From: a virus
Reading direction: 5' to 3' (one strand)
Length of the DNA stretch: 32,484 nucleotides
IMG/VR virus record: IMGVR_UViG_3300014839_000028
Coordinates: 1-32,484 of that record
Below the pieces are notes generated by a model. It was not told the DNA's origin and searched no databases. It saw nothing but the letters and a program-made list of their open reading frames with translations. Positions 1-9,317 of this stretch are shown here, one piece after another. A program made the position numbers and the translations under genes. Every line of letters starts with the position of its first letter. The first letter of the stretch is position 1.

Positions 1-363
1 CCAGTATTTCTTATACCCACCACCACTCCAGGTCGCTAGGAGATACCTATTTGGCGGTGTCTCAGCGTAAAAAGCCAGATACCCGATGAGAGAGCCCGTT
101 CCGCCCCGCGTCCGGCATTGCAGCGTGGCCGGCGTCGTGGGCGTCCCGGTTGCGCAATCAGATGAGGCGGCAAACCGCTGCAGCGTGATGGTGCCGCGCT
201 TGACCTTCTTCCGATACCAGCGTTTTGGCGTCGCCGGGGCCGTGAATTCCTCGAACCCGCAAAACGGAGCGACGCCCGACTTATATTGCCCGACCAGGGC
301 GACCGGCCCGCCGCAGCAGCAGGGGTCGCCAGCGGCTCCATGGAGTTTGGCAGCGATTTTCAT
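1..363 (-). CDS. Partial tail-region protein, cut by window start
   Basis: An open frame runs leftward from an ATG at 361-363 through base 1 without a stop, giving the first 121 residues. The start overlaps the stop of the hub-like gene in an ATGA, which supports it. The visible part has a Cys cluster near residues 15-17 (PCCCGG), two further Cys, and a Gly/Thr/Tyr-rich remainder ending in GGGYKKYW. There is no signal peptide or membrane segment. I do not recognise the family. Its place after tape measure and hub suggests a distal tail or tail-tip protein, which is an inference from position. The paired cysteines could bind metal, as small phage tail-assembly proteins sometimes do. Confidence 0.75.
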   Translation of the reverse strand, partial: MKIAAKLHGAAGDPCCCGGPVALVGQYKSGVAPFCGFEEFTAPATPKRWYRKKVKRGTITLQRFAASSDCATGTPTTPATLQCRTRGGTGSLIGYLAFYAETPPNRYLLATWSGGGYKKYW

Positions 364-1670
364 CCCACCCCTGGACTGAGCACGGTGACCGTCGAGCCAT
401 CGCACAAATCCAACCTCACGGAATTGCCGGCATTGGAAGGCTGCAAACCCGTCGAGTTGGCCGCGATCGACCCGGCGCCGCCCGGAGTGTCCTTCCGCGC
501 GAATTTGCCGGTGAGCAGCAACGTGAGGAAATCGGCCGCAGCCATGGAAGAAGGAGCGCCGAAGCGCAACTTCGTGACTCCGGTCGTAAAATTCTCATCG
601 ACCTCCTGCAGGACCGCGCCGGCCTCCCATTCCGGTCGACCATTGAGGAATGTGACCAATTGCCCCGGATGCCAGGTGCCGGGGCATTCGGCATGCTTGA
701 GGGTCAGTAGGCCGTCGAAATGCACCGTTTGGAGGCTGTCAAAATAATCCTGGGCGAGGTATTTGGTGCCCCCGACCGGCACAGACAGATATGGCCCGAT
801 CTCGTTTTCCAGGGCCGTGAGATCGAGCGTCTGAATGAGCACTCTTGGACCAACGGTAGCGCCGGCAACAGAGGTAGTGAACCGCGAATATAAGGATCCG
901 TCGGCTGAATTGCTCTCGGCTGTCTGGAAAATGAGGACGACGCCTCTCGGCACGAGGTCATTCCGAGGCCGACAGTCGAATTGCAGGACCTGCGTTGCTC
1001 CAGTCAGATCGATTGAGGCCGTGTCCATGACCGCCCTCCGGTCGACGTTGAGCGCGGGGGGAGCCGCAGAGTAGTCGACCCAGGACCCAGAATCGGGCAC
1101 CCACAGCTGGCAGCGCCGCAATGCCGCTGCCACAGTGATATCCCGCGCCTCCGACCAAGGCGGCTGGACGGCGTCGCCCGCCACGACGCGGCCACAGGAG
1201 ACCCCCGCTGTGCGGGCGAAATCAATCAGGGCCTGGATCTGCTCGTTTGTGGTCCAATGCGCCCAGCTCTTGGTGATGTCGTTGTAGAGTGGATTTCGGA
1301 ATAACGTGACCTGGGTGGTCGGCACATCGGTCTTGCTGACGAAATCGCCGGCGACCACCTTCCGGTTCTGCTGGTAGACCAGGCATTCGAGGTCATCGAA
1401 GAAATTGGCGCAGGTGAATGCCACCGACTCCATCGTCGGTTCGCCTTTGGTCCTATCGCCCCGGATTTTGCCGATGAATCGCGTGACGCCGTCCTGGCGC
1501 AGCTCGACCTGGTCATCGTAGGCGAAATCGGCCGCGGAGAGGCAATCCTGGCGTCGGATGGTGAATTCGAACTCGTCTTTCTCGAAGGATCGACGCGTTA
1601 GGACCGGCAACGAGATACCCCAGTTCGCCAGCGATTGCTCCCGGCCGCCTTTGATGATCGTCAAGGCCAT
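360..1670 (-). CDS. Tail hub / late-control-like protein
   Basis: This 436-residue protein is likely part of the tail tip or baseplate hub. The N-terminal 110 residues are beta-rich and resemble the first domain of gpD/gp27-type hub proteins (MALTIIKGG..., then FTIRRQDCLSAADFAYDDQVEL and RFIGKI, a pattern of local-frame definition followed by a shift). A segment near residues 185-215 reads CQLWVPDSGSWVDYSAAPPAL. The start at 1670 lies 4 bases past the stop of the tape-measure gene, with GGGAGG about 8 bases upstream. The stop overlaps the next start in ATGA. Position directly after the tape measure fits a hub. The family match is by pattern only and the exact role is inferred. Confidence 0.6.
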   Translation of the reverse strand: MALTIIKGGREQSLANWGISLPVLTRRSFEKDEFEFTIRRQDCLSAADFAYDDQVELRQDGVTRFIGKIRGDRTKGEPTMESVAFTCANFFDDLECLVYQQNRKVVAGDFVSKTDVPTTQVTLFRNPLYNDITKSWAHWTTNEQIQALIDFARTAGVSCGRVVAGDAVQPPWSEARDITVAAALRRCQLWVPDSGSWVDYSAAPPALNVDRRAVMDTASIDLTGATQVLQFDCRPRNDLVPRGVVLIFQTAESNSADGSLYSRFTTSVAGATVGPRVLIQTLDLTALENEIGPYLSVPVGGTKYLAQDYFDSLQTVHFDGLLTLKHAECPGTWHPGQLVTFLNGRPEWEAGAVLQEVDENFTTGVTKLRFGAPSSMAAADFLTLLLTGKFARKDTPGGAGSIAANSTGLQPSNAGNSVRLDLCDGSTVTVLSPGVG

Positions 1671-1674
1671 GGCG

Positions 1675-3384
1675 TCAACCTCCCAGGCCGTTGTTCCGGA
1701 TTTCTTGCGCCTGCTGTTTCAGCGCCTGGACCATAGAGGAGGACTGCGCGTCCATAGCCCCGAAGAAGTCGTCGAGCGCGGCGGTCACGGTGTCGTTCGC
1801 CGCACCTGGCGCGATTGTCCTAGTTACACCGTCTGGACCGGTGATTGTGCCGCCGGAGTGGCTGGCAACGGCTGCGGAGACGGCATCGCCGATCTTTCTA
1901 GGCAGCTCTGCGAGAGCCGCGGTATTTGCCGCGACGGCCAGGGTGTGGTCCCGCGTCACAGAATCTGCCTTCTCCTGGACGTCTGCAAGGTGGACGCTTA
2001 TCTGGGTTTGTCTCTCATTGACATCCATGAGGCGAGCGTCGATCTCAGCGAGCCTGTCGGTTCTGGCCTGCTGTTCTGGAGATGCACGCGGCGCAACGCT
2101 CCGGGTGCGCGCATCCTCCAACGAGGTCCTCTCTGCGAGAAGTTGCTGCTGCTCTGACTCCAGACGGGTGAGTTCCGGCTCAGATTCTCGCGAGGCCTTT
2201 GCGACGGATTCCTGCGCGCGAATTGCCTGCTGGTTTGCTCGATCAACATTTTTTGCCGCTAGCCCAACGTCGATCGCGGTCGAACGGATTGGAGCCGCGT
2301 CAAGGATAGCGTTTTGGTCGTCGATGATGGCCTGCTGGGCGTCGCTGATATCCAGGAATTTCTTCTGCGCTTGGGCAGCGGCATTCCGTAAACTATCAGC
2401 TTTCGCCTTAGCCACCCTGGCCGCGGCCTGTAGATCGAGCGTCCTATTGGATATCTTGCCGCCATCGGATTCGCGCGACGAACCCCCCTTAGCGATCGCC
2501 CCACTGGCGGCGAATTCCGCATCTGAAGCGATGGCTTCGGCGTCGTCGCGAGCATCCCGCGCTTCTTGCTGCGCCTGCTCGGCCCGTTTTTTCCGGACCA
2601 GGGCGCCTATTCGCTCGTTTTCGATGTCTTGTTTTGCGCCGGCCGCCAAGTACGAATCTTGCTCCTGCGCATATTTCGCTTTGATCGCTTCCCGTTCCTC
2701 TGGAGATGAGGCATCGGAGATTTCTTTTTGTTGGGCCAAATCCTGCCCGGCTTGACGCGCTTCCCGCTGAGCAGAAGTCCTCGTCTTGTCCCGTTTTTCA
2801 CTCCGCTCGATGTAAGCGATAGTGGCCTCCATTCGCTTGTCGACCTCGTCGAGATCGGAAATCATTTCATTTTTCAGTCTATCGGTTTCACCGGTCACTC
2901 CGGCTAAAGCTTTCTGGAACCTTTCGGCGCGGTTGGTCGATGCTTGGAGACCGGCGGCACATTCATCCTCCCATTCTTTGCTGCGCCTCTTCAGCTCGAT
3001 CATGCCGACCGAGAAAGCACCTATGAAAGGAGCCAATACGGCGCCGGCGCCTATCAGGCTCGACGTCAGTCCACCAGCGAGCAATGAGCCAAGGCCGCGC
3101 AGCGCCAGAATTGTGCCGCGCAAGCCACCTTCCGAGAGGCCTACAAATATACGCTCCGCATTATGCCCCGCATGGCCGAGTTCGGTGATGCTCTTCGCTG
3201 CGTTATCGCTTTCCTTCGCGGTCTGGCCGAGGGCCCCGAGGAATTCGATTTGCGTTTTTGTGGACCCCTTCGCGGTCGTTCCAGCCTCCTGTGTCGCCGC
3301 GCTGACACTTCCGATCTCGCCGGCGGCCTGTTGGGCGCCCTGAACTCGGATCTCGAAATCTAGCGATGGACGGCCGTCTGACAT
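1675..3384 (-). CDS. Tail tape measure protein (short)
   Basis: This 569-residue protein has the architecture of a tail tape measure protein. A short soluble N-terminus is followed by a hydrophobic Gly/Leu-rich segment at about residues 90-130. After that comes a very long charged, Ala/Glu/Arg/Gln-rich coiled coil (about 135-490) and a short C-terminal region. Tape measure proteins set tail length and are ejected through the tube during infection. At 569 residues it would specify a fairly short tail. The gene lies upstream of the hub-like gene with 4 bases between them. Oddly, the large fibre gene sits immediately before it rather than after the hub. The call rests on composition and synteny, not on a specific motif. 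Confidence 0.72.
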   Translation of the reverse strand: MSDGRPSLDFEIRVQGAQQAAGEIGSVSAATQEAGTTAKGSTKTQIEFLGALGQTAKESDNAAKSITELGHAGHNAERIFVGLSEGGLRGTILALRGLGSLLAGGLTSSLIGAGAVLAPFIGAFSVGMIELKRRSKEWEDECAAGLQASTNRAERFQKALAGVTGETDRLKNEMISDLDEVDKRMEATIAYIERSEKRDKTRTSAQREARQAGQDLAQQKEISDASSPEEREAIKAKYAQEQDSYLAAGAKQDIENERIGALVRKKRAEQAQQEARDARDDAEAIASDAEFAASGAIAKGGSSRESDGGKISNRTLDLQAAARVAKAKADSLRNAAAQAQKKFLDISDAQQAIIDDQNAILDAAPIRSTAIDVGLAAKNVDRANQQAIRAQESVAKASRESEPELTRLESEQQQLLAERTSLEDARTRSVAPRASPEQQARTDRLAEIDARLMDVNERQTQISVHLADVQEKADSVTRDHTLAVAANTAALAELPRKIGDAVSAAVASHSGGTITGPDGVTRTIAPGAANDTVTAALDDFFGAMDAQSSSMVQALKQQAQEIRNNGLGG

Positions 3385-3405
3385 GGAGATGGGATTGGAG
3401 CGCGA

Positions 3406-6400
3406 TCAGTCGACCAGGTGTCCCCGCACGGTGTGCTGGAGTGCGTCGGTGCCGTTGGAATTGCACCATAGGGCGGCGCTGGCGGCCAGGGGGGTTACGA
3501 GCGTCACCTTGTTGCGTCCGGCCGCGGCGGTGCCCCCGTTGAGATATTGCGTCCCGGCGCTCGCGCTACCCAGGCTGATCGTCTTGCTCGTGCCGGCGTT
3601 ATTCACGCACCAGTCGTCCAGGAGGATCTTCGTGTAATCGACGAAGACGGAGGCGCCGCAGAGCTGCTGGTTGCCGCTGGTGGTCGTATTCCACTGGATG
3701 ATCCAGTCTCGGCGGTCGGTGACCGGACTGACTCCGGCCACGAGCACGCCAGCGATCTTGTTTGCGCCGGTGTCCGCCACAACCAGAACCGGCTGCACGA
3801 TCGGCCGAAACAGCGGACCGATCGGCGTGAACGTCATCCCATACAGGTAGAACCGATCGTCAGTCGATGAATTGGCTCCCGTAAGGGTTGGAGAGCCGTT
3901 CACCGTCGCATACGCGATCCAGACAAAACCACCGTTGCCGAAAGCTGTCATCTCATAGCTGAACGCCGTCCATGCTCCAGTGGTTGACACAGCCACACCC
4001 CCATAGCGCACCGAATCGTTGCCGGCCATATTATTGCAAATAAGCACTCCATTTACGTGGGTCTGGCCAGTCGGGATATATACCCAACCTGAGCAGCGAT
4101 ACCTCTGGCCATAGACCAGCTTCGAAGCGATCGGCGCACGACGAGCGTAGTGAGAAGTTGAGGCTGTGGCATCGGCGTAGTAGAACAGGCAGTCGTTCTT
4201 CGATATAGTGCCGTCGGAGATTGCGTCTATGTTTCCGGCAATGGTTCCGCGAACACCCGTGAAACTATCTGCATCGGTGCCCCACGCCGGCGTATAGGAC
4301 GCGACCATTGAGCCCGTCCCGAGCTCTGCCCATGGTGGCAATTTCCCGGTCTGCACTTCACATGTGATGTCTGCCTGGGTGAGAACTCCGTTGATCGGAG
4401 CGCATGGTATCACCCGGCCATAAAACAGATCCGCCGCCGCGAAGATTCCGAGTGAGAAGAACGCGTCATCCACCGCCTGCGTCCATGCCGGCGGGGTCCC
4501 GCCGGTCGTCTCCGTCATGGTCTGCAGGACGCTGTTGATGTAGACCAATGGTGCCGATGTCCCATTCCATGTGACATGCAACGCAGTCCAACGGCCGGAG
4601 TATAGCGCGCGGAAGCCAGTGAGAGCAAGCTGCCTGTAATTCGCACCGGTCGGATCGCAGATCGCGATAATGAGCGTCCCAGAGCTGTTGATCCGGGCGG
4701 AATAGGCCCATGCGCTCGTTGAGCTATACGTTGCGTTGCTTGAACAGAGCAGCCACAGACCGAAATTTGCCGCGGCGTTGAACTCCGGAACGACGCCGAG
4801 CCAACGGATAGTGTTATTGCCAGCTCCGATCCCGGTTCCTGGCGTGCCCAAAGTCCAGTAAGGCCGCCCGTTCGCGGTCTGCCCATCGAAGAACAGGTAA
4901 TCCCGCGTCCCACGGGTCACGATCAGCGGAGCGATCTCGGAAGGGGTCGTATTCCCGCTCGCATCGAGCGTTCCGCCGCCGTCGACGTTCAGGCCTGGGA
5001 TGTGTTGAATGACCTTCGAACTGGCATCGAGGGTGGCCACTCCGGAGGCCGCGCCCATCTCGGTGCGCTTCACCTGGGCATCGTTGGTGACGTTGGCTAA
5101 ATCTCCTCCGAGCGCCAGGGTGCGGACGGTATTGGTCGATTGGGTATAGGATAGCAGGGTGCCATCGTTCTGAATTTGTCCGGAGGCTGGAGTCGCGACG
5201 GCAACTCCCAAGGGGATTGAGAGCGGCGCTCGGTATGCGTTCCCAGGCCCGAGCGTGACACCGAGGAATATCGGCGTGCCGCTCGTGCTCACATCCTGGT
5301 TGATGGTGCTACTTTTCGCGCTTGCGCTGATGCTATAGGTAGTCGACGCACGGGTCCAGGTTACGGCCGCGAAGATCGTGGCCGCATCGAGCGCGAATCC
5401 GATGGTGCTATGATGCAGGTCGTCCGCGCTCGCGTTCGCGGCGAGCAGATAGGTATGGTCAGCGGGGTCCTGAAGGTTGGTGGAAAGGTCGGCTTTATAA
5501 TTCACGCCGGTGGGAGAGGCGCTGAGAATCCACGCATTGACCGTAGTGCGCACGGTCTCACGTCCCGAGGTGTATGATGCGTTCCCGTTGAATGGTGTGA
5601 TCGTGCAGGCGATGACTTGCGCGCCCGTCGCTGCCGCGGCGGTATAGAGCGCCTGGAGGCTGGCCTCCACCGTGGCGGCCGATATATCGGCGGTGATGTC
5701 GTTAATCCCGCCCCAGATGACGATGTATTTCGCGTCCCCAGGCGCGGCGACTTCGAAGGGAAATCGAACGGCCATCCGTGTGAGAGTATTGCCGGGGACT
5801 CCGCGGCTCACGACATCCCAGCCAGCTGCGGAGCCGCCGAGCAGGGACAATAGAGTCGGCTCAAAAGTACCATAGGACAGACTATCGCCCATGCAATAAA
5901 CTCGCGTGGTCTGGACGACGGCGGCGGGAGCCAATGCCGCGGCGGCCTGCGCGGCCGTCATGTCGGTATGCGCGGCCGTCCCGCTTGTGGCGTTGCCGAC
6001 GAAACTATAGGCCGGGGCGTTCGCCATCATGGTCGTGGTGACCTGGCCGGCTCCGATCGTGGTTACGCCGCCGGAGTTGATCGTGACGTTCCCGGTCATC
6101 TGCAGGTCCGTCGCCACATTTGAAGCATTTCCGACCCGGATGTGGCCAGCGCTGAGGGCCGTGGATTGCTTCGAGTTGAAGAGCGACCAGTCGGCCGAGG
6201 CCAAATACCCGGCGACGGAGCCGCTCGCTTGGGGTATCGTCAGATGCGCGATGCTGATCCCCGTGCCAGTCAAGGGAGCGTCAGCAGTGACGAAGGAGAG
6301 TTTCGCGTTGAAGGCCGTCCAGTCGGCGGACGAAAGATAGCCGGCCGTAGAAGCGGTCGATTGAGCGATTGAGATAGCGGGCGTAACGCCCCCGGTGCTC

Positions 6401-6714
6401 GCAATCGGCCCGCTGCCGGTTACCGCTGTGACCGTGCCAGTACCTGGAGCGATCACCCAGGCACCGTCCCCGCGCAGGAACGTGCTCGATGAGGGAGTGC
6501 CGGTGATAGTGAGTTTACCAAGGCCGATCGACAGGTCGGGCAGAGTGAAGGTCGCTCCGGCGGCAATAGTCAGCGTACCGCCGCTGTCGATCGTCAGTGT
6601 GCCCCCAGACACTACCTGGCCGTCGCCGGACAGTTTCGGGGCGACGATCGGGGTGGCGGACCAGATCGACATGACCGATAGGACGAATAGGACGAATGGG
6701 CGGATGGTTCTCAT
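3406..6714 (-). CDS. Tail fibre/receptor-binding protein with SGNH (GDSL) esterase domain
   Basis: This 1102-residue protein has several modules. Residues 1-20 look like a signal peptide or membrane anchor (MRTIRPFVLFVLSVMSIWSA). Residues 25-90 are Gly/Thr-rich beta repeats. Two copies of an AGYLxSADWxxFNxK motif lie at about 124-138 and 168-182. An SGNH hydrolase domain spans about 270-450 with GDSLSYG (276-282), GGIND (335-339) and DDLHH (431-435), so the Ser, Gly, Asn and Asp/His blocks all appear intact. A LamG/jelly-roll-like stretch lies near 640-790, followed by carbohydrate-binding-like beta domains. It probably binds the cell surface and removes acyl groups from a glycan. The N-terminal signal is unusual for a virion protein, and placement before the tape measure is also odd. 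Confidence 0.75.
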   Translation of the reverse strand: MRTIRPFVLFVLSVMSIWSATPIVAPKLSGDGQVVSGGTLTIDSGGTLTIAAGATFTLPDLSIGLGKLTITGTPSSSTFLRGDGAWVIAPGTGTVTAVTGSGPIASTGGVTPAISIAQSTASTAGYLSSADWTAFNAKLSFVTADAPLTGTGISIAHLTIPQASGSVAGYLASADWSLFNSKQSTALSAGHIRVGNASNVATDLQMTGNVTINSGGVTTIGAGQVTTTMMANAPAYSFVGNATSGTAAHTDMTAAQAAAALAPAAVVQTTRVYCMGDSLSYGTFEPTLLSLLGGSAAGWDVVSRGVPGNTLTRMAVRFPFEVAAPGDAKYIVIWGGINDITADISAATVEASLQALYTAAAATGAQVIACTITPFNGNASYTSGRETVRTTVNAWILSASPTGVNYKADLSTNLQDPADHTYLLAANASADDLHHSTIGFALDAATIFAAVTWTRASTTYSISASAKSSTINQDVSTSGTPIFLGVTLGPGNAYRAPLSIPLGVAVATPASGQIQNDGTLLSYTQSTNTVRTLALGGDLANVTNDAQVKRTEMGAASGVATLDASSKVIQHIPGLNVDGGGTLDASGNTTPSEIAPLIVTRGTRDYLFFDGQTANGRPYWTLGTPGTGIGAGNNTIRWLGVVPEFNAAANFGLWLLCSSNATYSSTSAWAYSARINSSGTLIIAICDPTGANYRQLALTGFRALYSGRWTALHVTWNGTSAPLVYINSVLQTMTETTGGTPPAWTQAVDDAFFSLGIFAAADLFYGRVIPCAPINGVLTQADITCEVQTGKLPPWAELGTGSMVASYTPAWGTDADSFTGVRGTIAGNIDAISDGTISKNDCLFYYADATASTSHYARRAPIASKLVYGQRYRCSGWVYIPTGQTHVNGVLICNNMAGNDSVRYGGVAVSTTGAWTAFSYEMTAFGNGGFVWIAYATVNGSPTLTGANSSTDDRFYLYGMTFTPIGPLFRPIVQPVLVVADTGANKIAGVLVAGVSPVTDRRDWIIQWNTTTSGNQQLCGASVFVDYTKILLDDWCVNNAGTSKTISLGSASAGTQYLNGGTAAAGRNKVTLVTPLAASAALWCNSNGTDALQHTVRGHLVD

Positions 6715-6722
6715 CGGAGGGG

Positions 6723-7397
6723 TCAGGCGCAGGCGATCCAGGAGAGCTTGTAGCCGCTGGCAGGCGCCGGGGCCGATAGATCGGCCGTGAAACCATTAGC
6801 CGTGACGGTGGCGTCGCGGACGATCGCCCAGAGCTGGTCGCCGGCGGCCGGCCGCTGGATGCTGGCGACGACGGCGGCCGGTGGCGCGGAGAACGGCGGC
6901 GAGAAGGCCACGTCAATATGGTCAGCTGCGGCCGCAATGGTTGTCGTTCCGCGCTTGAGCATGTCGGAAGTGGGTTCTGTGAGTTCTGGTGGAGGGTACT
7001 CCGTTACTGGCGAGGAAACCTTGAAACTGTAGCGGAATGCACCGGTGATCCCGCGCACGGGCCCGCAGGCCGCGGAATCGATGACGGCATCGAGGAAAGA
7101 GACGATTTCCTGATCCCCCATCGGCCCGCACCAGAACCGCAGATCTTCCTGCTGCGGCAGGTCCCAGAAATACGTGAGCAATTTCCGCTCGGCGATCCGC
7201 TGCGTCGCATGGGAAACTGAGGCGACGAAGCTGATCGTCGCCGAGCGATTGCCACGCGGGAAGAAGGTGCTCGCGAGAGCGCGGATGAACTGAGCCTCGT
7301 CATTAACTTGCTGGCCATTGACCGTAAGGCTCCCACTGATCAGGCCGGTAGCCAGGTCATCGGTCGCCAACCAAAGGTTGCCGAAGGCGATTTTCAT
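6723..7397 (-). CDS. Tail protein, possible C-terminal lectin-like domain
   Basis: This 224-residue protein of unknown family lies between the tail-tube candidate and the fibre gene. The N-terminal half (MKIAFGNLWLATDDLATGL...) is soluble and mixed alpha/beta. The C-terminal 70 residues (ADHIDVAFSPPFSAPPAAVVASIQRPA, ending in GYKLSWIACA) have the repeating hydrophobic pattern of small fibre-tip beta domains such as H-type lectins. It ends 9 bases before the fibre start and begins 13 bases after the tube stop, so the three are probably translated from one message. It may be a tail-tip component or an adaptor for the fibre. The role is inferred from position and the domain resemblance is weak. 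Confidence 0.6.
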   Translation of the reverse strand: MKIAFGNLWLATDDLATGLISGSLTVNGQQVNDEAQFIRALASTFFPRGNRSATISFVASVSHATQRIAERKLLTYFWDLPQQEDLRFWCGPMGDQEIVSFLDAVIDSAACGPVRGITGAFRYSFKVSSPVTEYPPPELTEPTSDMLKRGTTTIAAAADHIDVAFSPPFSAPPAAVVASIQRPAAGDQLWAIVRDATVTANGFTADLSAPAPASGYKLSWIACA

Positions 7398-7409
7398 TCA
7401 CGGCGCGAA

Positions 7410-8573
7410 TCAGGGAGAGGCTACCCCGACAAAGAACCGGGAGCCGGACGTGGTGGCAGCGCCGCGGGCCTCCAGCTCGCCGGCGCGCGGGCCGGTCGGG
7501 GAGAATGTCTGGGGCAATTGCCTTGGCGCGGCATTGCAGACCTTCGTGTAGACGCCAGTTCCGGTGATGATCAGGTCGCCGCGCACCCTGGTCGCCCCAC
7601 GAGCGACCGCACCGCCTTGCATGCCCAAGAGGTCGAGCATCTGCTGCTCGCTGAACCCCATCGGGGAGAATGTCGCGCCGACATCGAGGCCGGAGATCCT
7701 CAGACCGAGCGTGCCGCGCCCATCGGTGACGATCGGCTCGGTCTTCAGCTGCGGGTTAAGGGTGATCGGGCCACGCGATTTGAAGGTGTCCCAAGGAGCG
7801 GCTCCGAAAGCCAGGGAGTACTCCTGGGTCGGGACGTTGGCGACCACCGGAGGCGTGGTGTCGGCGAGGGCCATCTTCGTGACGGTGTAAAGGCTGTTCG
7901 CATCGGACCAGGGGGCGTTGTTCTTTCGGAAACATCCGAAGGATACCGCGCCCAGCATGCTCGCGATCGCGGAGTGAATGATCGATGGCATTCCCGTCAC
8001 GGCGCCGTTCCAAAACGTGATGCGTCGGTTCGCGGCGAGACAGTCGATCTGGACGTATTCCTGTTCGATGATTGCAAAGTCGCCGCTGCCGACCGCGGTG
8101 ATGTCCACCTTGTTCGTCGCTGCGATCGCATGGGCCTCGGTATCGTGAAGGGTTCCGGCGACTCCCCAGAAATACGTTGTCGCTTCGGAAAGACCGGTCG
8201 GAACGGCCGCGCTCGGGAAAAGGCAGAAACGCACCGGGCAGCCAGTCCGGGGGGCGGCTGCGCCAACCAGCGTGATGACGTCGGTGTCGGCCGCGACCGT
8301 GGCCACGTCATAGCGCGGCGTGACCAATTGGCCGATGACCGGAGAGGTCCACCGGTGGAGAACTGCCAGCGCCAGGGCGGTCCATTCTCCGATCGGAGTG
8401 CCGGTCAAGATGACGGAATTGTCGAGCGCGCGCTGGTCGAGCGGACCGTAGAGGTCGCTGTCGATCGAGAACATGTCGGCGAGCGGAGTCAGTGTGAGTC
8501 CGCCCTTGAAATGGAAAGTCTGGCCGCGATGCGTGACGTTGGCCGGGCCTTCGAGGAGTGTGGCGAGGTTCAT
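7410..8573 (-). CDS. Major tail (tube) protein candidate
   Basis: This 387-residue soluble protein begins MNLATLLEGPANVTHRGQTFHFKGGLTL. It has no membrane segments and is rich in beta-prone stretches. Its position after the tail-terminator candidate and before the tape measure is where non-contractile phages keep the major tube gene. No separate sheath gene is seen nearby, so a siphovirus-like tail is favoured. The C-terminal part (FSPMGFSEQQMLDLLGMQGGAVARG, then GDLIITGTGVYTKVCNAAP) may form the inner tube sheet. The gene starts 24 bases after the upstream stop. A sheath subunit is an alternative, but it is short for that and no matching tube gene follows. Confidence 0.55.
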   Translation of the reverse strand: MNLATLLEGPANVTHRGQTFHFKGGLTLTPLADMFSIDSDLYGPLDQRALDNSVILTGTPIGEWTALALAVLHRWTSPVIGQLVTPRYDVATVAADTDVITLVGAAAPRTGCPVRFCLFPSAAVPTGLSEATTYFWGVAGTLHDTEAHAIAATNKVDITAVGSGDFAIIEQEYVQIDCLAANRRITFWNGAVTGMPSIIHSAIASMLGAVSFGCFRKNNAPWSDANSLYTVTKMALADTTPPVVANVPTQEYSLAFGAAPWDTFKSRGPITLNPQLKTEPIVTDGRGTLGLRISGLDVGATFSPMGFSEQQMLDLLGMQGGAVARGATRVRGDLIITGTGVYTKVCNAAPRQLPQTFSPTGPRAGELEARGAATTSGSRFFVGVASP

Positions 8574-8597
8574 GATGGGATTTCGTTGAGTGGCGGA

Positions 8598-9317
8598 TCA
8601 GGTGAAAGTGGCCTGGAAAACGTTGCCGGCATCCATTCCGTCCTTGAACGCTCCGGCGCGGAGCGTCATTCGATCTGCGACCTGAAATGGAGCGGCGTAG
8701 AGATGAGCGGAGGCATTGGTCGGCGTGGGCGCAGAGCCGTCGAGGGTGTACCAAATAGCGGCGGCGGCGGTGGCGCAGGTCAGGGTCACCTGCTGCGGAG
8801 CTGCCCCCGTGTCCGGATCGATGAGCACGTTGCCGACCTTCGACGCGCGCTCGTCCATGCCGTTGCGGTGAAAGTTGACGGCATAACTGCGCATCCCGTC
8901 GCGCGCGTTGATCGGCTCCTGGCCGGCAAAGTCGAAGACATAGCCGCGACCAGGCGCCCAGTAATGAATCAGCTGGCGGACCCGCGTAGCGATCTGCTCG
9001 ACGAATTTGCCCGTGCCGGAGTCGCCGAGATTCATGAGCGGCATCTCAATGACCTGGACGGTAGCTCCGACGCGGTAGGCTGGGCCCGGAGAGCTTTGCG
9101 TGGGCGGCTGCAGCGTCGGCATGAGCACGATCGCGATCGCCCCGCATTTTCCGGTCTTCTCGTTGACCGCGCCCAAGGCGACTTCGATGTCGTTTTCAGT
9201 GATCCCCTTTCGCTCCAAGATCACCGGGATGTCCGAAAAATACGGATCCGCGGCCAGGCGCGCGGCGATGTCCTCCTGGTCCAGTACGATCGGATCGAGG
9301 ATGAGTGCGTCACTCAT
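8598..9317 (-). CDS. Tail terminator-like protein fused to a chitobiase C-terminal-type domain
   Basis: This 239-residue protein has two parts. Residues 1-165 resemble tail-terminator or minor tail proteins (Mu gp37 position): an alpha/beta fold containing ENDIEVALGAVNEKTGKCGAIAIV and, near 105-120, a helix before APGRGYVFDF. Residues 175-239 (QQVTLTCATAAAAIWYTLDGSAPTP... and AGAFKDGMDAGNVF) match the CHB_HEX_C_1 pattern, known from chitobiase-type enzymes and common in cell-surface proteins. The start ATG overlaps the preceding stop in ATGA. The terminator would cap the tube at the head-tail joint. The added domain would project outward and may bind carbohydrate, which is an inference. The CHB_HEX pattern is clearer than the terminator assignment. 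Confidence 0.65.
   Translation of the reverse strand: MSDALILDPIVLDQEDIAARLAADPYFSDIPVILERKGITENDIEVALGAVNEKTGKCGAIAIVLMPTLQPPTQSSPGPAYRVGATVQVIEMPLMNLGDSGTGKFVEQIATRVRQLIHYWAPGRGYVFDFAGQEPINARDGMRSYAVNFHRNGMDERASKVGNVLIDPDTGAAPQQVTLTCATAAAAIWYTLDGSAPTPTNASAHLYAAPFQVADRMTLRAGAFKDGMDAGNVFQATFT

Noticed and set aside
1691-2755. 354-codon plus-strand frame rich in Ser, Ala and Cys
   Set aside because: It mirrors the coiled-coil tape measure gene; the Ser/Ala/Phe-rich composition comes from reading Glu/Ala/Lys codons backwards.
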